A stretch of 64,000 nucleotides of DNA from Candidatus Edwardsbacteria bacterium RifOxyA12_full_54_48. Lineage in GTDB: Bacteria > Edwardsbacteria > AC1 > EtOH8. The stretch is from the NCBI GenBank assembly GCA_001777915.1, contig MFFN01000004.1, positions 413,632 through 477,631 of the forward strand, in the 5' to 3' direction. Made by a program: the position numbers and the translations under genes. Position 1 is the first letter of the stretch; each line of letters begins with the position of its first letter. Shown here one piece after another: positions 1 to 9,200 of the stretch. The notes beneath the pieces are model-generated. The model was not told where the DNA came from. It did no database searches and saw only the letters and a list, made by a program, of their open reading frames with translations.

Positions 1-1
1 G

Positions 2-286
2 GAGCAGATCATCGCTCAGGCCGAGGCCAAGGCCAATGGGATCATCTCTCAGAACCTTGATGTCACCTTTGAACAGATGACCGCCGCCGAGGCCGCCGCC
101 TACTGCTCCCTGCACCGCCTGCCGGAGGGCGCCCAGGATGTCCGGCTGGTGCGCATCGGCCAAGACGTGATCACCCCCTGCAGCGGCCCGCACGTGGGGA
201 ACACCTCGGAGATCGGCCGCCTGCGCATCCGCACCTGGAACTGGGCCGAGCCCGGCCTAGTGAGGCTGACCTTCGTGGTGGAGTGA
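2..286 (+). CDS. AlaX-like alanyl-tRNA editing protein, 3' end only
   Basis: Partial gene entering from the left edge; the frame is open from base 2 to the TGA at 284-286. The visible 94 residues carry the zinc-binding signature of the threonyl/alanyl-tRNA synthetase second additional domain: a C-x3-H element in ITPCSGPHVGNTSEIG followed by a basic strand. In AlaX and AlaRS editing domains this Cys/His pair completes the zinc site used to hydrolyse mischarged tRNA(Ala). The short tail after the motif suits a free-standing AlaX rather than full AlaRS, which continues into a C-Ala domain. The N-terminal HxxxH half of the site lies outside the window, so the exact family member cannot be fixed. 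Confidence 0.75.
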   Translation, partial: EQIIAQAEAKANGIISQNLDVTFEQMTAAEAAAYCSLHRLPEGAQDVRLVRIGQDVITPCSGPHVGNTSEIGRLRIRTWNWAEPGLVRLTFVVE

Positions 287-291
287 AACAT

Positions 292-452
292 CCGTAAGGG
301 CGGGTTGCTCGTCCGATGGGGCCGTCAACGATGGCGTGGTCGGGCGACCCCTCCCCGGCAGATAACCGTAAGGGCAATTCACGCGTACGACGAAGTTTTA
401 AACGTAGTCGGATGAATTGCCCCAACAGTAAGGGCGGGTTTAAAACCCGCCC
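292..452. repeat. Cluster of REP-like palindromic elements
   Basis: Three copies of a (C)GTAAGGGC core occur at about 295-303, 367-375 and 428-435. The second opens a long hairpin: arm GGGCAATTCA (372-381) pairs with TGAATTGCCC (413-422) around an imperfect inner stem (about 390-410). The third opens a perfect 10-bp stem, GGGCGGGTTT (432-441) with AAACCCGCCC (443-452), ending just before the next gene's ribosome-binding region. No protein-coding signal is seen here. Function unknown; such elements can affect mRNA ends or be mobilised by REP-associated transposases, none of which is in the window. Confidence 0.7.
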
Positions 453-471
453 CCTATCGAGAGATGATCCT

Positions 472-951
472 ATGACCAAATCCAACTGCCCCCACTGCGG
501 GGCCGCTTTCACCGGGCTGATCTGCGATTTCTGCGGGGCCCTGGTGGGCATGACCGACACCGTGGAGCGGCAGCGCCAGGCCCTGGATGAGCTGCACCGG
601 CTGATCGTCAACAGCCCCTGGGAAAAACAGCTGCTGCTGATCAAGAACGGCTACCTGCCGGACGACGCCAACCTGCTGATGGACGCCGGGCTCAAGTGCA
701 TCTCCCTGATCAACGACGCCGAGGTCCGCTCCGGCCGCAGCGATGCCGCCCAGGGAAGGCTGGAGGCGGTGATCACCAAGCTGCAGCTGCGGCCCCGGGA
801 CCAGGAGATATCAAAAGCCCTGCAGCTGTTCCGGGAGCGGCTGGACAAAAGCGCCCGGTCCAAGGCCCGGGATACCCGGCTGGGCCTGGGCCTGTTCGCC
901 GTGATCTTCGCCGCCATCATCGTCCTGGTGATGTATTTTTCCCGCCGGTAG
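472..951 (+). CDS. Zinc-ribbon, single-TM membrane protein of unknown function
   Basis: 159-aa protein. The N-terminus has a compact zinc ribbon (CPHCG ... CDFCG, two CxxC knuckles within about 20 residues). A helical middle of about 90 residues follows, then a C-terminal transmembrane helix (GLGLFAVIFAAIIVLVMYF) with a basic tail. I chose ATG 472 because the open frame upstream runs through the palindromic repeats and encodes no plausible protein; 472 puts the zinc ribbon at the N-terminus, as is usual for this type. The likely topology is cytoplasmic zinc ribbon and helical domain with a C-terminal anchor. No enzymatic motif is seen and no family beyond 'zinc-ribbon domain' is recognised. 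Confidence 0.7.
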   Translation: MTKSNCPHCGAAFTGLICDFCGALVGMTDTVERQRQALDELHRLIVNSPWEKQLLLIKNGYLPDDANLLMDAGLKCISLINDAEVRSGRSDAAQGRLEAVITKLQLRPRDQEISKALQLFRERLDKSARSKARDTRLGLGLFAVIFAAIIVLVMYFSRR

Positions 952-953
952 GC

Positions 954-2378
954 ATGCCATCACACCGGCCACATAACGTTCTACACCGCCATGGTCTCCG
1001 GCGGTTATGGATCGGCGGCGGCCGGGGGCGTTTTTATCCCGCCCAGGTGCATCTGGCCACCATGGATGTCCGTTTCCGCCAGGGCCAGTGGGCCGGGGCC
1101 GAGGAGGTCTGCCGCCAGGGGATCTCCGCCTGCCGGGAGCTGGGCGACGAATATCACCGGGGGCTCTTTCTCAATCAGCTGGGCAACATCCTCTCCTACC
1201 GAGGGGTGCGGCAGGAGGCCCTGGACACCATGAAGGAGGCCCAGCTGGTGCTCTCCAGATGGCCGGACGATATCATCATGATCTCGGTCCTTTACAACAT
1301 GGGTTATGCCTGCGAACACTTCGGAGACCTGGACGGGGCCCTGGAGAACTACCGGGCCGGCCAGGAGCTGGCCCGCCGGGCAGGCGACCTCCGGTCGGAG
1401 AACCGGGCCAACGGCAATATCGGCATCATCTACGCCATGCGGGGGGACTACCGGACGGCCCTGGATTATTTCCACCGCCTGCTGGAATCATCCGCCGGGC
1501 TGGACGACCTGGCCGGGGTGGCCTTGGCCCACGGCAACCTGGGCCTGGCATTCCTGTACTCCGGCGATCCGGAGCAGGCCGAGGTCCACCTCCAGCAGAA
1601 GCAGGAACTATCCCGCAAGATGGGCGACCGGCTGGGGCTCTGCCAGTCCTTCGGCAGCCTGGGAGACCTGCTGGCGGCCCGGGGCGACTATCCGGGCGCC
1701 CTGAAAAGCTATGCCCTGGCCCGTGAACACAGCCTGGCCATGAACAGCCTTAACATGACCGTCACCGCCGACGAGAAGTCGGGCGAGATCCTGGCGCTGA
1801 TGGGGAACCACCTCGAGGCGGAATCCATCCTTATGGGCGCTGTGGAGCTGGCGGATAAGATGGGGTCGCGCCTCTCCCTGCCCTCTCTCTGGCAGAAGAT
1901 AGGCGATTGCCGCCTGGCGCTGGGGCGGCCGGGATCGGCCGAAATAGCCTTCCATAATTCCATCGCCATCGGCCGGGAGAAAAGCCAGGAGCCGTTCTAT
2001 ATGGGAGCCCACCGGGGCCTGGCCGCCCTGGAGCTGGGACGGGGAAAGCTTGACTCCGCCCGGGAGCACTGTAAAAGATTTCTGGAGCTGGCCCAAAAAT
2101 ACCAAGATCAGGAATACGTCCTGGACTGCCGGATACTGGAAGCGCGCATCATGGCGGCCGATGCTCCCGGCCCGGCCGTTGAGGAATTGCTGAAAATAAT
2201 CGACCAGCCCCTGCCGCCGCCCCGCCGGGCCGATGTCCTTTACTGGATATGGAAATTACGCCAAGGACCCCGGGACAGGCTTGACGCCCTGGAGGCCCTC
2301 AAACAGGCCTCTTTGCTGGCCCCCACCGCCGAAAACCGGGAGCGGATTGACGAACTGGACGGCCCTGGGCCGTCTTAG
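954..2378 (+). CDS. Tetratricopeptide repeat protein, N-terminus uncertain
   Basis: About 475 codons, nearly all TPR-like helical pairs of about 40 residues (for example NQLGNILSYRGVRQEALDTM, GNIGIIYAMRGDYRTALDYF, GNLGLAFLYSGDPEQAEVHL). These form the type of superhelix found at the C-termini of large signalling ATPases and cyclases, or in stand-alone scaffolds. Convincing TPR similarity begins only near HLATMD (about 1050). Upstream codons from ATG 954 read as implausible protein and there is no strong Shine-Dalgarno. ATG 1062 is the alternative start. There is no signal peptide. The gene may be a 5'-truncated remnant of a longer protein. It begins 3 bases after the zinc-ribbon gene stops. 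Function unknown. Confidence 0.6.
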   Translation: MPSHRPHNVLHRHGLRRLWIGGGRGRFYPAQVHLATMDVRFRQGQWAGAEEVCRQGISACRELGDEYHRGLFLNQLGNILSYRGVRQEALDTMKEAQLVLSRWPDDIIMISVLYNMGYACEHFGDLDGALENYRAGQELARRAGDLRSENRANGNIGIIYAMRGDYRTALDYFHRLLESSAGLDDLAGVALAHGNLGLAFLYSGDPEQAEVHLQQKQELSRKMGDRLGLCQSFGSLGDLLAARGDYPGALKSYALAREHSLAMNSLNMTVTADEKSGEILALMGNHLEAESILMGAVELADKMGSRLSLPSLWQKIGDCRLALGRPGSAEIAFHNSIAIGREKSQEPFYMGAHRGLAALELGRGKLDSAREHCKRFLELAQKYQDQEYVLDCRILEARIMAADAPGPAVEELLKIIDQPLPPPRRADVLYWIWKLRQGPRDRLDALEALKQASLLAPTAENRERIDELDGPGPS

Positions 2379-2412
2379 ATCCCATAATCAATTAACTTTT
2401 TAGGGAGAGACC

Positions 2413-2712
2413 ATGTTAAAACATCAAAAATACCTCCTGGCCGCCATCCTGTTCGTCGGCCTGGCCACCCTGGCCGGCTGCATCCCCGGCGACGGGCACA
2501 ACACCGTTCAGAGGCCGGCCGGTTTCTTCTGGGGCATCTGGCACGGCTGGGTGGCCCCCATCTCGCTGATCATGAGTATCTTCAAGAAGAACATCCGGCT
2601 TTATGAGGTCTTCAACAACGGCTGGCTGTACGATTTCGGGTTCTACATCGCGGTTATCAGCGGCTTCGGCGGTCTGTCGCTGTTCCGCCGCAAAAAGACG
2701 ACCTGCAAATAA
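2413..2712 (+). CDS. Small lipoprotein with two hydrophobic segments
   Basis: 99 aa. A type II signal peptide ends in a lipobox (LATLAGC), predicting cleavage before the Cys and lipidation. The body has FFWGIWHGWVAP and then YDFGFYIAVISGFGGLSLF followed by KK, so there is a second membrane-inserted stretch with a short basic cytoplasmic end. I know similar short proteins with a W-HGW-PISLI core and an E-NNG-YD-GF element from many bacteria, always as hypothetical proteins. AGGGAGAG at 2402-2409 gives a good ribosome-binding site for ATG 2413. Function unknown. Confidence 0.75.
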   Translation: MLKHQKYLLAAILFVGLATLAGCIPGDGHNTVQRPAGFFWGIWHGWVAPISLIMSIFKKNIRLYEVFNNGWLYDFGFYIAVISGFGGLSLFRRKKTTCK

Positions 2713-3034
2713 ACCACGGTTAAAGCCCTTTCTGTCCGGGCAGACCCCACCCACACTCCCTCCCCGCTGCGGGGAGAGCCTGCACTGAGGAAATCAACTT
2801 GCGTTACGTTTGAAGTGGGACCGGCCGCGTTCAGCGGGGCTCGAATGGCAAGCAGGGACATGGCCGGCCATGTCCCTGCAATAACAACCTCACCCCTACC
2901 CCTCTCCTAAAGCATTAGGAGAGGGATGCCATCAGGCAGGGTGAGGTCAAAAGAACCCCACCGTCCCCTCCTTGATCAAGGAGGGACTATTAAAAGAACC
3001 CCTTCCCTCACGGGGAAGGGGCAGGGGTTAGGTC
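2713..3034. repeat. Intergenic block rich in palindromic REP-like elements
   Basis: Gene-free stretch. It contains several GC-rich palindromes: an 11-bp-stem hairpin at 2900-2925 (CCCTCTCCTAA, loop AGCA, TTAGGAGAGGG), a perfect 20-bp palindrome at 2966-2985, and a 2999-3021 hairpin (CCCCTTCCC / GGGGAAGGGG). They are interleaved with repeated phrases such as GGTGAGGTCAAAAGAACCCC and AAAAGAACCCC. The 2900-2925 element recurs in exact inverted orientation at 9358-9383. No ORF with coding character was found. Confidence 0.7.
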
Positions 3035-3066
3035 AAAGAGGCATGGATACCCATGCCTCTTTTTCT
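3035..3066. terminator. Bidirectional hairpin terminator
   Basis: Twelve-base stem AAAGAGGCATGG (3035-3046) with CCATGCCTCTTT (3051-3062) around a 4-base loop, followed by TTTCTTT on the plus strand. It sits directly 3' of the minus-strand radical SAM gene, so it probably ends that transcript; the A/T-rich flanks allow use from both sides. Confidence 0.65.
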
Positions 3067-4329
3067 TTATCCCAGATAGGGATTGAAATAATCTATCTTC
3101 GTTTTCGGCAATTCCTTTTTGAACAATTTGATCAGCTCCGCGATGCCCCTGGCCCGGCCCCCGGGCCGGGGGATGGTCCGGATGTACCACCAGGGATCGA
3201 TGGACAGATTCCTCATCTGGACCATGTCCACCCTATGCTGGGCAAACAATCTTAAAAGCCCCTCGGCCTCCCGCTCCCTATCGGTGTATCCCGGAAGTAC
3301 CAGCAGGTTGATGCTGACGAACAGCCCGTGGTCCTTGGCGGTCTTGATGCTCCTCAGCACGTCGGAATATCCATAATTGACCGGCCGATAGTAGGCATCA
3401 TAGCATTTTTTGCTGGAGGAATTCAGGCTGATCCGCACCGAGTCCAGCCCGGCCGCCGCCAGGGTCTTGATCCTCTGCGGGCTGTAGCCGTTGGTGTTCA
3501 GGTTGATGGTGCCGCGATCGGTCTGCCTCCGGATCAGTTTGACGGCCTTCCCGATGGTCTCGGCCTGCAACAGCGGCTCCCCCTCGCAGCCCTGGCCGAA
3601 GCTGGCGATGGGCGACGGGGCATTCTGCAGATGGGGAATGGCGATGGCTGATATCTCTTCCGGTGTCGGCACGAATGATAGCCGGTCCTGCGAGGCGCAG
3701 CAGCCCTCTTTTCCGGCCGGCTGCCAGGACAGGCAACCCAGGCACCGGGCGTTGCAGGACGGCGAGGTGGGCAGGGGCAGCTCCCAGCGGCGGTAAAAGG
3801 TGTTCTTTCCGGCAAAGCAGTGATACTCCAAGGCGCAGCGGGCCAGCTGTTTTAACAGCCGGTTGTCCGGCTCCAGTTTCAAACGCTGCTCGACTAATTT
3901 GATCAGCTTCTTGTCCTGCTCCGGGCTGTGCAGTTCGGGATCGGCCTTGGGATTCTTGGCCACCAGCCTGGCCGCCCCGCAGATCTTCCCTTTATGCCAG
4001 GCCACCGCGGTGTAGGACCACAGCGGCAGCAGCGGATCGGACGACCGCTCCAGATAGGCCGGCATCAATGTCCGGGTGTAGCCGGCCGGCATGAAGGCCG
4101 CCACCGGGTAGACCTTTTTGTTGCCCAGCTTCTCCAGATAGACCTGATTGCCGTCGAACTCGGAAACGATGATCCCCTTTTTGATCACGAACAGCTCGCT
4201 GCCCTCCGGCAGGGGGATCATCTCCCCGGCCGGGATGGGGACAAGGTCCCCGCCCGACAGGCCCAGGGCCTGGTGTTGGGGGGAATCGAAGATCCGGCCA
4301 CTGGTATCGGCGTAAAGAAGATTTGGCAT
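3067..4329 (-). CDS. Radical SAM protein with uncharacterised N-terminal domain
   Basis: 420 aa. The radical SAM [4Fe-4S] motif CNARCLGC (Cx3CxxC; Cys192, 196, 199) is followed by GCEGEPLL as the SAM-contacting segment and by TINLNTNGY and VRISLNS barrel strands. The first ~185 residues form a separate domain of mixed strands and helices with no motif I can name; a further Cys pair (GCC near 213) lies just after the cluster motif. The family performs radical chemistry with SAM; the substrate is not evident. The gene stands alone on its strand between a terminator at 3035-3066 and the AT-rich spacer before the 4488 gene. There is no partner peptide or SPASM-type C-terminal Cys cluster. Confidence 0.8.
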   Translation of the reverse strand: MPNLLYADTSGRIFDSPQHQALGLSGGDLVPIPAGEMIPLPEGSELFVIKKGIIVSEFDGNQVYLEKLGNKKVYPVAAFMPAGYTRTLMPAYLERSSDPLLPLWSYTAVAWHKGKICGAARLVAKNPKADPELHSPEQDKKLIKLVEQRLKLEPDNRLLKQLARCALEYHCFAGKNTFYRRWELPLPTSPSCNARCLGCLSWQPAGKEGCCASQDRLSFVPTPEEISAIAIPHLQNAPSPIASFGQGCEGEPLLQAETIGKAVKLIRRQTDRGTINLNTNGYSPQRIKTLAAAGLDSVRISLNSSSKKCYDAYYRPVNYGYSDVLRSIKTAKDHGLFVSINLLVLPGYTDREREAEGLLRLFAQHRVDMVQMRNLSIDPWWYIRTIPRPGGRARGIAELIKLFKKELPKTKIDYFNPYLG

Positions 4330-4420
4330 GCTGTGATTATACGGAATATCCTAGGGTTTGTCAAACCAATTGAACTCAAAGACCAAAACAATATAAGTAG
4401 AAATAATTATAATATACTTA

Positions 4421-4449
4421 TTGACATTAGGTAAATTTTATTGTATACT
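4421..4449 (+). promoter_or_regulatory. Sigma70-type promoter for the 4488 exoprotein
   Basis: TTGACA at 4421-4426 and TATACT at 4444-4449 with an ideal 17-bp spacer, in an AT-rich spacer. The start codon at 4488 is 38 bases downstream and has AGGGAGGA just before it. Confidence 0.75.
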
Positions 4450-4487
4450 GCAAGAAATTATCGTAACACTATATATAGGGAGGAACA

Positions 4488-6152
4488 ATGAAAAAAGTTT
4501 TAGGGGTCCTTTTGGTATTGTTGTGCTCATCTCTTGTATCCCAAGCCGCAAGCCTTTGGCGCTGGACAGCCGACGAAAACATTACCAACTCACCACTTAC
4601 ATCCGATTGGGGATCCCAAATATTGCCATACTGGTTTAGTTATAGCAACAGTCAGCATATGATAGCCGCACCCAGCGCTACCGAATTTCCAATACATGTT
4701 GTATGGGGTAAAAAACCTTTAGACGATTCGGATTATTATCGTTTATACCATAAGAGCAAAACACTATCCGGCTGGTCTGATGAAACGCTACTAACACCGG
4801 CACCGCTACATCTCCACAACCAATTCCCATCCTTTTCTGTTGCAACAAACTCCACGGGAAATTTTGTTTGTGTTGTATGGATAGAGGAATCTAGAAATAT
4901 AAATGGGAACATTTTAGGACAAGTATATACTAAAACATCTAACGATTACGGTCAAAGCTGGTCTGGCCCAGTTCAAATAACAATATTTGAGGTAAACCAT
5001 TTTTGTTATATGCCAGATGTAGCCATTGGAAATGACGGAAATATTTTTTTCACTTGGCACCAAGGTTGGCTTTGGACTAATTATAAGATTGGTTTTGCGC
5101 ATTATCAATATAACGCCGAATTAGACCAGTTAACCCAGATAAAATATTATGATCAGATAGATCCCACATCCGATATTCACGGCGGAATAATTCCAAGCAT
5201 AGCAGTAGATCCAAACGGATATTATGTTCATATAACCTGGCTACAGGAGCTGTCCTCTAATTCCTCCTTAAGAATATTATATAGGAATTATAACATTCAA
5301 TCAGAAAGCTTAGGTTCTATTTCAGAAATTATATCCCAGCCAGGTCTGCAAACGGAACAAATGGATCCGCCAAGCATATCATGTTCCCAAAACGGAACAC
5401 CCTATGTGCACATAATGTGGAGTTATGATGCAACCAATTCGGGTTCTTTCGCAAGAGATATATATTACAAACGCTCAACAGATAATGGATCTACATGGAG
5501 CAATCAAACCTTACTTTCCAGCAATTCATCGGACAATATTGTCAGCGGGTGTCCTACAATATCAGTCAGTGGCGCTAATAGCAACATTATCGATTTATTT
5601 TATAATGAACACGATAAAACAAATATAGATCCAAATTATAATAAACTCTATTGGCGACGTTCAACAAATGCCGGTCTTTCGTGGGGCAACATAACGCTTG
5701 TTCCAACAAGTAGTTATTACAATAATTCGGGCAGTGTTTCCACTGGACATAATAACACAGCAAACTTTATTATACAAAGTACCAGAGATAATAATTTAGA
5801 ACTGTATTATAAAAAATATTATTTAAATAATACCCCCGATTATTCTGATAGAGGGATTAACCAGAATCCCGCCGTTACAAATATTAAATCAAAAATATCG
5901 ATTTCGCCAAACCCCGTTAAATCATTAACAAATATAACTTTATACACGAATAATGGTGAAACTCCTTTTGAAAATATTCAAATATATAACATACAGGGAA
6001 GGCTGGTACGCAACCTGAAAATCAATAATTTAAATAATATTATTTGGGATGGTACTGATAATAACAGTAAAAAACTGCCATCTGGTGTATATATTTTACG
6101 TGCCTCCAATAATGGAATAGAAGTTAGTGCAAGAGTTATGCTTGTTAAATAG
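4488..6152 (+). CDS. Secreted BNR/sialidase-like beta-propeller protein with C-terminal sorting domain
   Basis: 554 aa. The signal peptide (MKKVLGVLLVLLCSSLVSQA) is followed by repeated strands typical of BNR/Asp-box propellers: 'TSNDYGQSWSGPV', 'STDNGSTWSNQTLL', 'STNAGLSWGNITLV' (S/T-x-D-x-G-x-x-W), interspersed with VVWG / ITWLQ / IMWSYD blades. The last ~80 residues form a sorting/FlgD-like domain (ISPNPVKSLTNITLY ... IYNIQGRLVRNL ... LPSGVYILRA ... VMLVK). The predicted role is extracellular, possibly glycan- or surface-binding; catalytic residues of true sialidases are not evident. Codon use is much more AT-rich than in the flanking genes, suggesting later acquisition. It has its own promoter (4421-4449) and terminator (6168-6200). 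Confidence 0.75.
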   Translation: MKKVLGVLLVLLCSSLVSQAASLWRWTADENITNSPLTSDWGSQILPYWFSYSNSQHMIAAPSATEFPIHVVWGKKPLDDSDYYRLYHKSKTLSGWSDETLLTPAPLHLHNQFPSFSVATNSTGNFVCVVWIEESRNINGNILGQVYTKTSNDYGQSWSGPVQITIFEVNHFCYMPDVAIGNDGNIFFTWHQGWLWTNYKIGFAHYQYNAELDQLTQIKYYDQIDPTSDIHGGIIPSIAVDPNGYYVHITWLQELSSNSSLRILYRNYNIQSESLGSISEIISQPGLQTEQMDPPSISCSQNGTPYVHIMWSYDATNSGSFARDIYYKRSTDNGSTWSNQTLLSSNSSDNIVSGCPTISVSGANSNIIDLFYNEHDKTNIDPNYNKLYWRRSTNAGLSWGNITLVPTSSYYNNSGSVSTGHNNTANFIIQSTRDNNLELYYKKYYLNNTPDYSDRGINQNPAVTNIKSKISISPNPVKSLTNITLYTNNGETPFENIQIYNIQGRLVRNLKINNLNNIIWDGTDNNSKKLPSGVYILRASNNGIEVSARVMLVK

Positions 6153-6167
6153 AAATCCAAAGGCAAT

Positions 6168-6200
6168 AAACGCCCTAGCCATTATGGCTGGGGCGTTTGA
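6168..6200 (+). terminator. Intrinsic terminator after the 4488 gene
   Basis: Stem AAACGCCCTAGCC / GGCTGGGGCGTTT with loop ATTAT; the 3' arm runs into TTTGACTTT. Confidence 0.7.
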
Positions 6201-6272
6201 CTTTAATGAATATTGTTCTTGATTTACATATATACTATGATCAACCATACCACCTTATAAATGGAGAGTGCC

Positions 6273-9200
6273 ATGAAAGTAAATCGTTTGTTATTTATCC
6301 TGGTCACTGCCGCCCTGACTGGCTCCCTGGCCCTGGCCGCCACCGCCCCGGGCAAAAGGGCCCCGGCATCCAAGATCATGTCGCAGAAGACCCTCAACGC
6401 CAACGCCTGGACCATCTACACCACCAACTACGGGCCGATGGTCAATCCCGGGACCGGCAGCGGGGGGTTCTGGCGCAACCCGGCCCACGGCTACATTTAC
6501 GGCGCCGGATTGTGGGTGGGCGCCCAGAATTCAACCGGCACCAAGATAGTGGCCGTGGGTTACAACCCCAATAGCGGCGCTTCCGAATTAGGTCCGGTCA
6601 GTCTGGATGACAGTTATGAAAATTATCTGACCGACCAGTTCGCCCGGGTATATCTCTCCACCGATCCCACCGACTACAACGACTGGCCGGTGCTGGACGG
6701 CGGCAAGAAAGTGATCCGGTCAGTTCAGGACAGCTACTGCAAATACAGCGACGAGAATCCCCAGTTCACTACCAGCGGGGACAGCGTTCTTCATGTGGTG
6801 GTGGAGCAGTTCTCCTACGCCTGGAATTACGCCGATAATAACGATATTATCTTTTTCTATTTCAAGGTAAAAAACAAATCTTCCCAGATATTGAACAACG
6901 CCTATCTAGGCCCCTGCGCCGACTGCGATATCGGTGATGAATCTGACGGCTCCCCTAACGACCGGACCCTGTTCGACTACACCCGCAACCTGGCCATGCA
7001 GTTCCAGACCGAGCCCGAACCGGGCTGGGACAAGGTGGGGGTGGTGGGCTTCCGCTATTTCGAGAGCCCGGTCAACAATACCGGAGATACGGTGAATGTG
7101 ATTGATAACCAGTTCTCTCATGCCATCGCCCCCGGTGATCCCTTGGGGATGACCGCCTTCAAGATATTCACCCTGGCCCAGGATCCCAAGACCGATGAGG
7201 AGCGCTACCTGGAGATGTCCGGCGTCAATTATTGGGATCTTGTCAATGATGCCTACGACGAATGGGGTGCTGTTATGCCGGATGACAAGCGGTTCCTGAT
7301 GTCCAGCGGACCGTTCGTGTTAAAGCCCGATTCGGTGGTCACCACCTGCATCGGCATCATCGGGGCCCTGGACACCACGGCCCTAAAAGTAGCCTCGGAT
7401 GTGGCCCAGACCATTTACGACAACGGCTTCGTCATGGCCGATGCTCCGGCCTCCCCCTCCTTCGCCTTGACCGCCACCGCCGGGGATGGCCAAGTCTATT
7501 TAAGCTGGAACAAGGCCCTGGAGAACACCCCCGATCCCTATTGGGCCATGCTGGCGGATGCCAAGATATGGAACCATTACTTCCCCGGCACCTGGAGCAA
7601 ATTGCCGTCCGCCAGCCAGCTGCTGGTGGATTCCTTCGAGATCAAGACCGGCGTTTCCACCTCCGCCAAGATCGCCCGGGGCGAAGCCAATCCCGGAACG
7701 GATACCCTGAATGCTTATTACAACCAAAAAGAACTTTATGAGCCGTATGATCTTCAGGGCTACCTGCTCTACCGGGCCGACGACCTGTCCGGGCTGAACG
7801 ATCCGGTCCAAAGGGTCCCGGTGGGCACCCTCGATTACGGCAGCAGCGGGGCTTTCGGTTATTTTTACGACAAGGCCGACGGGTACCAGATCGTTCTGGA
7901 TATCGACCAATATGCCTACGTCACGCCAGACACCACCTATTACCTGCCGATCTACGACACCCTCGGCACCGACCGGGGGCTGGTCTACGGCCTGGTGGAC
8001 GACGGGCTGACCAACGGCCACTGCTATTATTACGGCATCTCGGCCTACGACTACCAGCCCAACGTTTATTTCACCCGCAAATGCCCCACCACCATGTCCA
8101 GCGATCCGGCGCTTTACGCCCAGGCGGTGACCCCGGCCGCCCAATCCCCCAGCTATGTTCCGCCCAATATCGCCATCCGGGTGGACGGCGGTTCGGACCT
8201 TCGTTACGGCGGAGCATTGGATTATTTCCAGAACCTGTTGGCGGCCGATCCCAAGGCCGTGCCCGACGACAGTTTCAAACTGCACTGGGGCGAGATGGGC
8301 AGGTATTCCAGCGGGGGATACAATTATCCGGTTTATCAGGGGCGGCTCTACAGTTCCGGTGATTCTCTGATGGATTCGCTGACCCTGGTGCCCTCCTATA
8401 GCTTTTCTGGCGCAGACCCCACACCCAGCTTCAACGGGACGCCCTACGACCAGCTGCCGTTCGGCGGCATAGTCTTCCAGCCATTCCTGCATTATCTGCT
8501 AACCCAAGCGGTGGTGGACACGGTGTCGGTCACCGGGGTCTACCCGGCCGACAGCATCTTCGCCCAGGCCTACGGTTCCCTCAACTCCCTGTTCACTGCC
8601 TCTGGCACCGCCTGGCAATGGCGGGGTTCGGACTACGAGATCCGCTGGCGGGACAGCAGCGGAACGGTGGGCACCAATCCGGCCGGCAGCATTTTGTGCG
8701 CCACGGTGTGGGACATCACCAACAACGTGGAGGTGCCGTTGGAGGACGGGGTGACCAAGGTCAATATGACGAAATCCTCCTGGTGCTTCAATCCGGCGTC
8801 CACCGCCGGACGGGCCTACCTGGACAGCGTCAACGCCACAGCGCGGCTGGGGATGTACATCGGCGGCGTGGTGCTGTTCTTCAACCGGGCCAACGGCGCC
8901 ACCCTGCGCAACATCTCCACCCTGTGGAATTTAAGGCCCCACACCGGCGACGTCTGGACGGTAAAATGTTCCGGCCCCACCACTCCCAGCAGCGGGGCCC
9001 TGGCCACTTTCATCATGACCCCGGAGGTCTCGGGCGTGGCCGGCCGGCCGGGGATCGAGGCCCTGAATGTCTTACTGGCCCAGAATGCCCCCAACCCCTT
9101 CGGGCATTCCGGCACCAGCATCAGCTATCAGGTCGGCGGCACCGGCTCCTGCCCGGTCAGCCTGAAGATCTACAACATCACCGGACAGCTGGTAAAAACT

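Noticed and set aside
7500-8492. 330-codon minus-strand frame inside paralogue A
   Set aside because: Antisense shadow of a well-supported secreted protein; low-complexity Gly/Val/Ile content.
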